Below, in pieces: positions 42,240 through 54,500 of a stretch of 64,000 nt of DNA (positions within the stretch are counted from its first letter, which is position 1; each line of letters opens with the position of its first letter). Source of the stretch: Acanthochromis polyacanthus (taxonomy: Eukaryota; Chordata; Actinopteri; Pomacentridae); the NCBI RefSeq assembly GCF_021347895.1, contig NC_067118.1, forward strand, positions 42,093,255 to 42,157,254. The letters are read 5' to 3'. A program made the translations under genes and the position numbers. The notes beneath the pieces are model-generated. The model was not told the DNA's origin. It saw only the letters and a list, made by a program, of their open reading frames with translations, and did not search any database.

Positions 42240-43390
42240 CATGTCCCAACAACAAAACAAATACCAAGCAGAATAAAAATCAGTGTAGCGAGACAAACAT
42301 GAAGAAACAACAAGAAGACTGTCACTGAAAAGCAAAATACAAAAGCGTCAAAATAAAATGAAAACGACTGAGAGCAACACAGACCTATTTGTTACCTGTC
42401 CAGGTAGGACGTCAACAACAAACTTTTTTAAAATTTAAATCACTGGAAAAAGACAAACATGAAGACAAAAACAAAAGACCGTCAGAATACAAAAACAAAA
42501 TGAAAATTATTTCTAACATCTGTGTTTATTTTTCGGTCTTTTCAGTTCCTTTTTGTTGTTGTTTTACTTTTTCCAACTACAGATATTCAGTTTATTCTTA
42601 GATGAGTTTCTCTTATTAGCTATTTGTTACCTGTCAGAGTAAGATGTCAACAACAACAAAAATAAACTTTTAAAAAACACCGTAGAAACACAAATATGAA
42701 GAAAAAAACAGACGACTATCACTGAAAAATGCATCAAAATAATAAAAATGTCAAAATATAATGAAATAATTTTTCATGTCTGTTTTATATTTCCATCTGT
42801 TTGGTTCTAAATATTGTATTTTCTTTAAATATAAATATTTAAGTTTCAATGGTTTATTTTTTTATTTAGTTTTTGTTTAAAATACCTTTTATTTTTATTT
42901 TTTAAATGCAAAACTGTACAACTGTCATTGTTTCCCCATAGAACAGTTTTCTGAATGTCTCCTGTTGGTCAGTAGAAAGCAACCAGGAGCCAGGTTAAGA
43001 TGTCAACAAAAACGAGAGCAAATAAATGACTTATTTTTTTAAAAAAACACCATAGAAACACAAAATGAATTTACAAACAAAATAAAGCAGAAGACTATCA
43101 CTGAAAAGCACATCAAAACAACATTTTTTTCCAAATAAACTGAAATATTTTTGCATATCTGTGTTGTATTTTTTTGTCTTTTAATTTCTATATATTATCC
43201 CAATAAAAATATTTCCATGGTAAATTTTATTTTCAATGCCAGACTATACAACTGTCACTGTTCTCCTCAGATTTATTCCTTGATGGCTGTAATTTCTCCT
43301 GTTGGTCACCAGATGGCGACAAAGAGTTATTTGTTACTTGTCAGGATAAAACAACAACAACAAAAACAACCAAAAAAAGACCATCGACTA
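42240..43390 (+). repeat. degenerate tandem array upstream of arhgef16
   Basis: Four to five units share, in order, taagatgtcaacaac, aaacaccgtagaaacacaaa, gactatcactgaaaag and atctgtgtttattttt. Starts are near 42399, 42632, 42990 and 43338, so spacing is irregular (about 230-360 bp). Non-coding and A-rich. Confidence 0.65.
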
Positions 43391-43599
43391 AAGATGGAAC
43401 AAATGAGAACATGACATCTCTGCTTTTCAGATTGATTTTCAGTGAGTTTAAACTCTACCTGGGGTTTTATTTTGAAATTTTTTCAGGGATTATATGAAGC
43501 TTGGACTTTAATCCAACATCTCAGCTGTTGAATATGAACTCCTAAACGTCACACCACCTCCCCGTGAGAAGCTGCTCCTTTCCCCGCCAGGGTAATCTA

Positions 43600-43829
43600 T
43601 CACTTATCGATGATTGACTGGCGCTCGATCACCTGTAGTGACGTAGGCTGCTCGGTTTTAATGGGTGCTGAGGAGGAAGTGGGCGAGTGAAGGAGAATGT
43701 GTGACAGGAGCAGCGGAGGACTACAGCTGCTGCTCTCTACAGCCTGAACAGAAGCAGCAGAACCAGCAGAACCGAGCCCCGATACGAGAGAGAGCCAGAC
43801 CTGCTGCTGCTGGACACTCACCTGGCCAG
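43600..43829 (+). promoter_or_regulatory. arhgef16: probable arhgef16 promoter and non-coding exon 1
   Basis: GC content rises and a CRE-like TGACGTAG (43639-43646) precedes a purine-rich, GC-rich segment that ends CCAG|gtaaga at 43829. It contains no start codon consistent with the protein, and the first coding exon begins with its own 5' UTR at 46590. A non-coding first exon is therefore likely. No TATA box is evident. The start site is not determinable by eye. Confidence 0.55.
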
Positions 43830-44480
43830 GTAAGAGCTGCAGTGTTCCGTGAACTGCGTGTCACCTCGCTGTTGTGATCCGTGGGAATGCGAGGCGGACA
43901 TTTTTTTCTCCCACCCTAATCCGTGTCCCAGGCGGAGAAGTTATTGGAAATCCAGCCTGGAACTGAAACGACGGGAGAGAAGCTCAAATAAATTGTTTTA
44001 TTGTGAAAGTTAAAGCTGCGTTTAGACTTTATTTCTTTATTTCTTATTCTCTGATGTGAATCAAAGCGAGTTTATTGAAGTGGCAGGTTTGAAAACAACC
44101 AGTTGTGCACATGTCAGGCAGCAACAGAGGAGAATAAATCTGAGAGAATACAAAAGAATAAATCTGGATAAAATAACAGAACATGGTAAAACAGGATAGG
44201 AAGCTATCCTCAATGAAAATACGGAGAACTATGGCCGTTAAAAGCCACCAAAATCCAATGAAAACGTGAGATTCTTCTTACAAATGTGAATGCATGAGGA
44301 ACTTTTTCTTGCAAGGAGGTAACAGCAGTGTTTTTACAAGTTTAATAAATGCATAGTAACATGTTTATTATGATAGTAATAAGAGTAATAACGTGGTGGA
44401 AGCGCTGTAGGTGTCTGAAAACTACCAGATTCAGGATCAGCTTTTATCCTAAAGCAATCTCAGTATTAAATGGTTTAAAC

Positions 44481-44729
44481 CAGGGGTGTCCAACATGAGG
44501 CCCACGGGCCAAAACCGGTCCTCCAGAGGGTCCAATCCGGCCCTCAAAGTGTAAAAATTACAGAGAAGACATGAACTGCAGATTGTAAATTAGTAAAACT
44601 ATAAATTTAAAATCATTTCTAGACCATGACAAGTTGTTTGGATCATAAAGTAAAATACTAGATTGTTCTTTTGCTGTTTTCTGTCTCGTTTTTGACTTTT
44701 TTTTGTCTTCTTTTTGTCATTTTACAATT
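44481..44729 (-). mobile_element. hAT-type family, truncated copy in arhgef16 intron 1
   Basis: Starts CAGGGGTGTCCAACATG with the ggcccacgggcc end, runs to the beginning of the core array and stops near 44729. The left flank is gtttaaac (44473-44480). Confidence 0.8.
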
Positions 44730-45882
44730 TTGGTTGGGATAGGGTAGCAAAAATTGCAGTTAAAGATGTCATAAATATTAAAGCATATGCCCGCTATTAA
44801 CACAAAACTCCATCAATTTGACTGTATTTTTATGTAATAAATGCAGATATTTGGTATGCATGTTCCTTCTTATAAATATTGCAGCGTGTTTCCATTATAA
44901 GTAGAACAATATGTACATTTAACTGGGAAAAACGGCATTATTTTCGAGAATCAAATGCAAAAATTACAATATTGTTCTACATATTTCAGCATTTTTCAAT
45001 TAAAAACTGTGCAGGAGTCAAGAAATGTATTTCTTCAAGAGAAAAAAAACAACACACTTTTCTCCTGATTAACCTATGTACGGTGATTCAGTGTTACATA
45101 AAGTGCATCAAACTGTTTTAAGTTTACAGATTTTTACCGTCATAATTTGACAGTTTTTCACTATAAAACGTACAGACATTTTTACAGTGTCTGGTTGGCA
45201 CTACAGGGGCATCAAATCTAGAACCGACAGACTCAAGAACAGTCAGAACCACCCTGAACTCTCACATGCACTGAAATCTAAATCCAACATTTACTGACAC
45301 AATGGATGTGGGCTGTTTATCATGCAGTATTAATGTGTTTGCAGCTCTCTGTGTCGGTACAGTAAAGGCATTCTATTCTCCTCTATTCTGTTCTAAAAGT
45401 TTAGCTCAGCGAGGAGAAATGAGCTCAAACTACAGGCAGGAAATATCAGTGATGGAAGTGTGGAGCTCAGCGACCCACAGTGGAGCTCAGGCCTGGGATC
45501 CCACTCGCTTGTGTCCTTAAACTCACAACGAGGGATTCGACCCGTGACTCACCGCTCACTCCTACACCACGCTTGCCTACACAAAAAACACACAAACGGA
45601 CCTGTAAATCTGTGCTGCACGGAAAACTACACAAAATCCGAGGAGGAAAGAGTCAAGAGTGGACGGACCAGAATCAGAATCAGAATCAGAATGCCTTCTA
45701 ATGTCACTGCATTAAGATAAAATGAAACAGCAGCACTGCTATTATACGTGTATAATATTGTAGTGTTTCATTTAACACATTCAGTAAAACCACAATAAAG
45801 ACACACAAGCAGTCACACAAAATAATAATAATAATAATAATGATAAAGCACTATGCATTCATATAATCATGATAGTTAAAAG

Positions 45883-46548
45883 CAGGGGTGTCAAACAGGT
45901 TCCACTTTCAGTTTGATCTCCAGTGGACAGGACCAGTGAACAACACAATCAAGACCAAAAAAAAGACACAAAATATTACAAAAATGAAACACAAAGGGAC
46001 AAAAAATAGACAGACAACACAAGGGAGACAAAAACAAACACAAAAGGACAAAAACAAGACGCAAAGCAATGAATAAAGCAAAACATAAAAAGACAAAAAG
46101 CACAAGCGAAACAAAAAGAAAACACAAAACGACAAAACGTGAAACAAAAGACAAAAATGTAAGACAAATGACCAAAGTCAGACAAGAAAAGACAAAAAAC
46201 TTCAAAAACAAGACAGAATATTCCAAAAGGAGACACAAAATGACAAAAGCAAGAAACAAAATGAGAAAAACAAGAGGAAAAACAAAAAAGAGACAAAAAG
46301 GATAAAAAGAAAAACAAAAAGGCGAAAATGTGCGACAAATGACAAAGTCAGACAAATAAACATACAAAAACAACAAAAACAAGACAAAATATGACAAAAA
46401 CAACAATCTAGTATTTTACTTTCTGATCCAAACAACTTTTCATGGTCTGGAAATGATTTTAAATTTATAGTTTTACTAATTTACAATCTGCAGTTAAAGT
46501 CTTCTCTGTAATTTTTACACTTTGAGGGCCGGATGTTGGACACCCCTG
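45883..46548 (+). mobile_element. hAT-type element, CAGGGGTGTC family, before arhgef16 exon 2
   Basis: Starts CAGGGGTGTCAAACAGG and ends ggatgttggacacccctg. The core is a GACAAAAA-type array. The right flank gtttaaac (46549-46556) equals the left flank of the copy at 44481. The end is only 41 bp from the exon 2 acceptor boundary. Confidence 0.85.
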
Positions 46549-46589
46549 GTTTAAACTGTCCCTGATGATGTTTCTCCTCTCGTCTCCAG

Positions 46590-47190
46590 TTCCTTCCGAT
46601 GCTGTAGGTGCTGAAGACCCCCACAGGAGGACACCATGTCGGCCGGCCGAGCCAATCTAATCCTGGAGAGTCACTTCTCCACAGAACTCCACATATCTGA
46701 GCCGGGGGATGAAGACTACCAACCCCAGAGCCCCCCCACGCCCCAGCTGGACACATCTGCCCCACAGCAGCACGCGGTGGACGGCATGGTGGTGCCCCAG
46801 CAGGTGGTTCTGAGCACCCAGAGTCCAGCGGCCATGAAGCTCGGCTCTCACCAGCTCATCCCCAAGAACCTAGCAGCGTCCAGCCGGCCCAAGAACCGAC
46901 ACCACACCACGGTGGTGACGTTCCCGCTGGGGCTGGAGCACTTCAGCAGCGGCAGCCGAGGCCGGAGCCGGCACTCCACGCAGGGCCCGGATCTGTCCTG
47001 GGAGGACTACGACAGCGACGGGGACGGCTTCGCTCTGAGGAGGAACCGCAGGAACAAGTCGTACAGAGCCGCGGTGACCAGCCTGGACATCGAAGCCATG
47101 ACCAAAGGACCGGGACCCAAATCCACTCTGAAACCCGTCAGAGAGGACCGAGCTCCCAGTCCTAGTCCGGCTCGCAGCCCGGGACGTAAG
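46590..47190 (+). CDS. arhgef16: arhgef16 exon 2: start codon and N-terminal region
   Basis: Acceptor ctccag ends at 46589, 46 nt of 5' UTR follow, and ATG is at 46636 in the context gaggacaccATGT. The 185 codons end in phase 0 at AAG|gtacga (47190). The protein starts [20 protein letters not shown], then a disordered Pro/Gln/Ser region, [20 protein letters not shown] (conserved with human ARHGEF16), an acidic [12 protein letters not shown], and [20 protein letters not shown]. The frame runs on past the donor to 47289 but the family match stops at the splice site. Confidence 0.92.
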
Positions 47191-50100
47191 GTACGAATGG
47201 ACCCAAAATGTAGTGAAACAAATATAACACAGCTGTGTTTGGGCATTAAAATGATTTCTTTTGAGATCCAGGACTGGAGTAGTGGTTAGCACTTTCGTCT
47301 TGCAGCAAGAAGATCCCCCGTTCAAATCCCGGTTTGGTCCTGGGATCTTTCTGCATGGAGTTTGCATGTTCTCCCTGTGCATGCGTGGGTTTTCTCCGGG
47401 TACTCCGGCTTCCTCCCACAGTCCAAAAACATGCTGAGGTTAATTGGTTACTCTAAATTGTCCGTAGGTGTGAATGTGAGTGTGATTGTGTGTCTGTATA
47501 TGTAGCCCTGTGACAGACTGGTGACCTGTCCAGGGTGTCCCCTGCCTTCACCCGAGTCAGCTGGAATAGACTCCAGCACCCCCCATGACCCTAGTGAGGA
47601 TAAAGTGGTGTATAGAGAATGGATGGATGGATCTAGGACAGGGGTGTCCAACATGAGGCCCGTGGTCCAAAAGTGGTCCTCCAGAGGGTCCAATCCGGCC
47701 CTCAAAGTGTAAAAATTACAGAGAAGACATTAACTGCAGATTGTAAATTAGTAAAACTATAAATTTAAAATAATTTCTAGAACATGACAAGTTGTTTGGA
47801 TCATAAAGTAAAATATTAGATTGTTCTTTTGTCATTTTGTGTCTCGTTTTTGGAATATTCTGTCTTGTTTTTGTTGTTTCTTTGTCTTTTCTTGTCTGAC
47901 TTTTGTCGATTCTCTCGTGTTTTTGTTGTTTTGTTTCACATTTTTGTTGTTTTGTGTTTCCTTTTTGTCTCCTTTGTGTCTTCTGTCTCATTTTTGTCAT
48001 TTTGTGTTTTGTTTTGTGTAGCGCTTTTGTCGTTTTGCCATTTTTTTGTCTCATTTTTGTCGTTTGTCCATTTTTTGTCCCTTTGTAACTTTTTTTTTGT
48101 CTCATGTCATTTGTGTCATTTTTTCTCATTTTGTTTCCCACTTTTGTCTGCTTTTTGTTGTTTTGATCATAGAGTAAAATGCTACATCACCAGTTCCAGA
48201 CAGCTGTGACTAAAAGTTGTGTTCCTTTGTAGACACTCTGTGATCTGGAAGTTGTGGTGTGGAAATGATAAACTGACGCTGAATGTTTTGTTAAAAGACA
48301 ATTCCTTAAATGTGAACATTTTTTGCACTAAAGCAGAGGAACCATTAGGAGTTGTGGTTATTTATAGGTTATTATGCTGTGGTTTTACTGGTCCGGTCCA
48401 CTTCAGATCAAACCGACTGAATGTGGAACCTGAACTAAGATGAATTTGAATCTCCTGATCCAGGAGCTTGACATTTCTTCAAACCTTCATACATCAGAAC
48501 CTTGACTCTCTATTGAGGTGTTTCAGTCTGATGCTGTTGTTAAAGTGGCGAAAAAAGGTTAGATGGAGCGCTGATGTCCTTTTCATAGGTCACAGCCATC
48601 ACTGTTGGCAATGACCTTTGTCAAATTCTCCTTTAGTCATAGATGATTGCATATTTCCTCAGCTGCCCTCCAGACGAGCATAGAGGAAGTCTCTGTAGGG
48701 TTTTTACCAGGCTAGAGTTAAAAATTCCACATTTAAGGATTGAAAAAAAGAGGCAGAGCTGAAGACAGAATGAGAAAAATGAAGTTCCAGTTGATTCCTG
48801 CAGTAATAATCTCACTGCTGTCTCCTTTCTAGAGAACCTTGGGCAGAAAGAGGAACCAAAACCAGCGTGGATCGTTCAAAGATGGTATGTTCACTGATGT
48901 GTCACTCCGTCTGCTTCTCTAAATCTGGACTACAAATAGGGGGGAAGCAACAATGACAACATCTTTCCCTGTTAGCTTCTTGTAGCAAGCCTGAGTAGTG
49001 AAATAAAACGTCCACAGAAAGCCAGATTTGACGTGTGGATGCTGTGATTTCAGCCGTAGAAAGGACAGCTCGAGGCAGCAGAAGAAGAAGAAACAGGAAA
49101 TCCTTCCTGCTGTATGCGCTCAGCATGTTAAATATCAGCTGAAGATGAATACTTGTTGTGCCACTTCTCCTTTTTTCAACGTGTGGTCAAAGCTTGTAAA
49201 TTTCCAGTTTAATTAATAAGGAAGAGTCTGTTTTCTGGAGCTGATATCTGACAGAGGCAGCTGCTGCTGATGATGTTAGGATGAATTATGGAGAATGAAA
49301 TTAACACATTTATGTGTCTGTTTGGTCCTGGAAGGAAATTTTCTTGATCTTTTCTCAAAAAATGTGACATTCAAGTTGTTGGAGAATCATAATCAGATTA
49401 ATATGCTGTCAATCAAAGCTGTTGCCTTTCATAATTTAATGCTTTCCAGGAAATAAACAGTCCAGGAACAAAGCCACATTGACTTAACTCACTCATCAGC
49501 TTTGTACCAAACAGATGCGTTCTCACCTCCCACACCATAGTTCTCAAATGTTCCCTCGTATCACGTTGACGAATCCCGAGTGTGAGTGTCTGTAGTTACT
49601 TCTTTTCAGTGAAGACTAATGGGCAAACTACAGCAGAATCCTGCATGTACACAGGCTCGATAGGAGAGAAATGTTTAAGTTTTGCACGCTGAGAGATGAA
49701 ACTGAAGCGATGTTTGTTGGTGCTCAGCGACGCCGCGGCTCTACCAGGACGTCCGTGAGCGAGGGCTGCACTCCACCAACCAGGACGAGCTGCTGGATGA
49801 CTTTGTGGTGGTGGAGCCCCCCGTGGAGGACCAGGGCATCGTGGTGAAGAGCTACCGGCCGGCACAGCTCACCTGGAGCCAGCTGCCACAGGTAGACTCA
49901 GCTTTAAGTGTCAGTCTAACCACGTGACCAACTACAGCTCCTCCAATCTGATGTATGGAAGGCCAGCCATCATACACTGGAAAAAATGCCCCTCTCAAAA
50001 CAGGAAAAAAAACTTATTTCAAGGAACTTCTACCTTGAAATAAGTGAAAAAATCTGCCAATAGAACAAGTGAAAAATGGCTTGGTGAGATTTGTTGAAAT

Positions 50101-51457
50101 AAGATATGATATTTAGAATATTGAGATCTTAAAATTAGCTGGGGAAACTTATTTTAAGCTCTATTTTACCAGGATTGTCAAGCTTAGGTGTCTTAATCTT
50201 CCTGTTGTCTTACATTAACGGCACCAAAAAATATTATTGCCTTGCCTGAAAAAAATCCAAAAATTCAGCAAAAAATTCCCCAAATTTATAACAAATTTGA
50301 AAAATCTTCAGGAAGAAATTTCTTTAAAAGTTTTCCTGAAAACTTTTATTTAAAAAAAATCTCCACAAAACAAAAATTTAAATAAAAAAATCTAAAAATT
50401 GTAAATATTTTCAAAAAATGGATAAAAATGTTGCCCGAAAAAATCCTAAAAATATCTAAAGTGATTCCATCTATATCAGTAAAAGTTCTAAAACTTTCTT
50501 TAAGAACATTCGGGGGGGATCAACCAAAATCCTGCGAATTTCACTGGATTTTAGTTATTTTTTTCTGAATGTTCTTAAAGAGACATTTTTTTTTAACATT
50601 TCCTTTTTCCATCACAAAATGTTCAAAAATTTCCCAAAAAATTTGAAAATGTGGAAGTTTTCACTGTGAAAATATATACATTTTTTCCACATTTTTAAAC
50701 TTGAAAACGGGTCAATTTGACCCGCAGGACGACAGGAGGGTTAAAACAAGATAATTTCAAGATTGTTTGACTTAACAAGATATTTAAGATGCATCGTCTC
50801 AAAACAATCCCTCCATCTGCTGAAATGTCACTTGCTAAGTGAATTTTTCTTAACTTAAGTGGGATGAGACATTTTGACTAAAATTAAGACAAACAGACTT
50901 GGTAAGATTTTGAGTTTTTGCAGCGTAAAGACCTCTTTTAGCGTTTATTTGCTCTTCGGTCAGCTGACACCGTGACGACCATGAAAAAAAAAACGACATA
51001 CAAACATTTCGGAAATCCACAAAGTGTCACAAAAATATTTCTAATTAGACGGATTCCAAAAAGTCTTTCAAGCTAGTTTTCTGTCGTTAGACGGGTCCCA
51101 CATGCTAGCTAACACTGCATTAAACCGTCCATACAACACACTTCAACAAATAAAGGCCACAAATATGAAACAAACAAAACTTAAAAATCCCAATTACTGT
51201 GTGAGCAACATTGCATCTGACCCACAATCCCACACGATCATGTGACTTGTTTCACATTACATGAAATGGACATTGTAAAAGAGCATTAGATTAGGTCAGA
51301 TCGGCTTTTAAAGGTGAACATTTACCCTCCTTAACGTCCTGTTTATTGCATTTTAAAATAACCTTATTACCTCAAACATTTAAGAAATGACAACAAAAAA
51401 CAACAACCAACTTGAAACCAGAAATTCCTAAATTATGTGTATAATAGATTAGATAGA

Positions 51458-51542
<85 letters not shown>

Positions 51543-54500
51543 TAAGGTCAGCATGAAACTAAGGTAAACCTTAAACTACTCCAAGTGCAAGGACAGGATA
51601 TGATTAAAATCTTGTGCAGACAGAGAGTCCTGTGAAGACACATTCTTCATTTAGTCTATAATTAAACCAGAGTACATGTGCAGGAATCTGTCTGTCATCT
51701 CTTCCTTTAATGCAGAATGCTGTTCTGATCAAATATTGTCCCTTCTTGACCTTTAACTTTCATTTTGGTTCAAACGGTGCATAATAAAAGCTTTATTTGT
51801 TTAATAGACGTGTAACTCTCACACACACTGTGGAAAAGTTTCTCTGAATGTCAGAACGTCTACAAAGGCAGTCTTTATTTCAGATATAAAAGACTTTATC
51901 GTTGTTTTCATCTCTCACAAAGGTGAAGGACACGGGGATTCTGACGATGATCACACCTCAGGAGAGGAAGAGACAGGAGGTACGTATGCATCACATGCAT
52001 TTAGAAATACGCACACGGAAATGTCCTGAAAGGGAACGGCGCTGGCTTTAACATATGGAGTTAGAACAGTCTCATAATTCACAAATGCACACAGAAGAAT
52101 TCACAAATGTAAACTGCAATCCACAAATGCACACAGAAGAATTCACACATGTGAACTGGGATTCACAAATGTAAACTGCAATCCACAAATAAATTAAGAA
52201 AGTTCACAAATGTATTTCTGCATTCACAAACTGCTTTTGTGTGTGAATCTTTTTTGAGACTGCTCTGCCGTCAGCTCGATCCACAAATGCATTTTTTTCA
52301 ACACGGAAGTTTCTGTAGCCAATCAGATGTCTCCCTCCTTTCAGCCAATCACAAAAACTCACCCCACGTGGGGGTGGGTGTACTGTTCAGCCAATCATAT
52401 GAACGCGTCCGCACAGCGTTATACTTGACCGTGTCATTGGGCTGAAGAGTGAAGCTGCCCGTCGGAGAGACCATGGCGTCTGATGGGGACAATAGACCCT
52501 TTATTTGTTTACAAACATTGTGACGTTTTTTGTGGCCGGGGCTTATGCTGGAGGCAAAAGCTGAGCGAGAAGTCAAGCGGGACTGGGAGTATATAGTTTG
52601 CGCTGGGAGTTTGCAGCGCAAACTCGAGCATTTTTAACCCGTTAAACTTCAGTGTACCGCCGGCGGTACACCTACTAATTTGCATAGGAATTTAAATAAT
52701 GTCCGAAGGCTGCAAATGCGATTATATAAACATTATACGCCGATGGAAAGCTTAGATTCTCATGAATCCGCCGGTATAAACCACTTTCAGATGTGATTAC
52801 CACAGCGGATAATATAAACACATTTGTCCGACAAACAGCGAATATCCATCCATCCTTTCTCTGTACACGGCTTTAACGTACACAGCACGACTCACATTTC
52901 CGGGTTCATTATTACACACAGATGAAAATATTCCACAAAAAACGGCCATAATCCAACCTTTTACATCCAGACGAAACAAGCCAGTAAACTATTTTGTCCA
53001 AAACATGTCTTGAAGTCGGTATATAATCCACGAATCGGTCGTTTTAAAGGAAATGCACCTCGCGATGCGCGTCCAATATTCCCTGTATTTCTCGTCATAT
53101 TTAACGGGTTATTGTTTTTGATTGTATTTTTTTCTGTGTCTTGTTGTGTCCTTGTTCTTATGGTGTGCGTATTTGGACCCAGTGTCTGGAATAAAGCTGA
53201 ACTGAATTGAATTGAATTGAATATTTTTTTATTTACAAATAGAATATTAGGGATTTTTTGTACTGAAAATGGCTGGAATTGACTGCAGCTGATCGTCTCT
53301 GTCCAGTCTTTTCGCCTCAATGCATTTAACCACAACTGTCTTCGTTCCCTCTGAGCACGAGTGTTCGGTGGAATCCTATAAAACTTTAATTTGCGTTCGC
53401 CAATGTCATTCCTCCTATTCTGGCATCCAAAAACACAGCAGGACGACATTTTAGAAAAGTTGATAGAGCCTAGTCTCTATCACATTGAGACTAGGCTCAA
53501 TGTGACATTGATACTGACATTAACCGTGGCATCTCGCCTAAACAGCGGTAAAAGTACTGGTATTAACCGTGGCATGATCCCTAAACAGTGGCATTAACAG
53601 TGGTATCTCTGCTGGCATCTCCAGAGGCCACTGGAAATGCCGCTGCGGCAGTGGCATCTCGCCCAAACAGTGGCATTAACCGTGGCATCAGGTGCCACAA
53701 AAAGTGTCACTGCTCGCTGCCAGTGCCACAAATCGGACCTGCTGTCTCTCCAGAGATGATCAGCTGCAGTCAATTCCAGCCATTTTCAGTACAAAAAAAT
53801 CGCTAATATTGTTGCGCTTTGTGATCCTACGAGCGTGGGTGGAAAGTACTTCGCACAACAAGGAATCTTGGTTTGCAGCCTTTACTGAACGTCAGCATGG
53901 AATACAAGCTTCAACAACACTTTTTGGTCGGGTTGAGGTCTCTGGCTTGGGCACAGACAGCGAGCTAGCATGTCCATGCAGTGTAAGCCGTGAGTACCGT
54001 TCAACATCCAACCATTAACTGACACACTCATAAGAGGGTCTCTCTTTTTTCTCTGTGCACGCTCCCGTGAGTCTGGATAACCAATAAGCAGGCTTTACTC
54101 AGCAACACATACACATAACTGTCATAGAACATAAAACATTAACCACTAACTCTGTCCTACAATATTCTATTTGTAAATAAAAAAAATATGACGAGAAATA
54201 CAGGGAATATTGGACGCGCATCGCAAGGTGCATTTCCTTTAAAACGACCGATTCGTGGATTATATACCGACTTCAAGACATGTTTTGGACAAAATAGTTT
54301 ACTGGCTTGTTTCGTCTGGATGTCCAAGGTTGGATTATGGCCGTTTTTTGTGGAATATTTTCATCTGTGTGTAATAATGAACCCGGAAATGTGAGTAGCC
54401 CTGTGTACGTTAAAGCCGTGTACAGAGAAAGGATGGATGGATATTCGCTGTTTGTCGGACAAATGTGTTTATATTATCCGCTGTGGTAATCACATCTGAA

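Noticed and set aside
42007..42276. 89-codon frame upstream of arhgef16 as a small gene
   Set aside because: No splice context or family resemblance; its 3' part enters the degenerate tandem array.
47269..47360. Possible tRNA gene
   Set aside because: A and B box-like words belong to a SINE head; no cloverleaf acceptor stem, and the fish SINE body and tail follow.
46870..47382. 170-codon minus-strand frame, with others at 46481-46765 and 46657-46851
   Set aside because: Antisense shadows of arhgef16 exon 2.
51459..51542. CRISPR-like array
   Set aside because: Simple GATA/GACA microsatellite without spacers; the genome is eukaryotic. No CRISPR array is present elsewhere in the window.
52810..53010. 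Repeated peptide frames at 52797-52979 and 54188-54489 as a duplicated gene
   Set aside because: They are the same sequence read in the two inverted arms of the foldback element; no domain recognised.
53810..54161. A complete endogenous retrovirus
   Set aside because: Only one LTR-like sequence with TG/CA ends and a 4-bp TSD; no internal region or second LTR.
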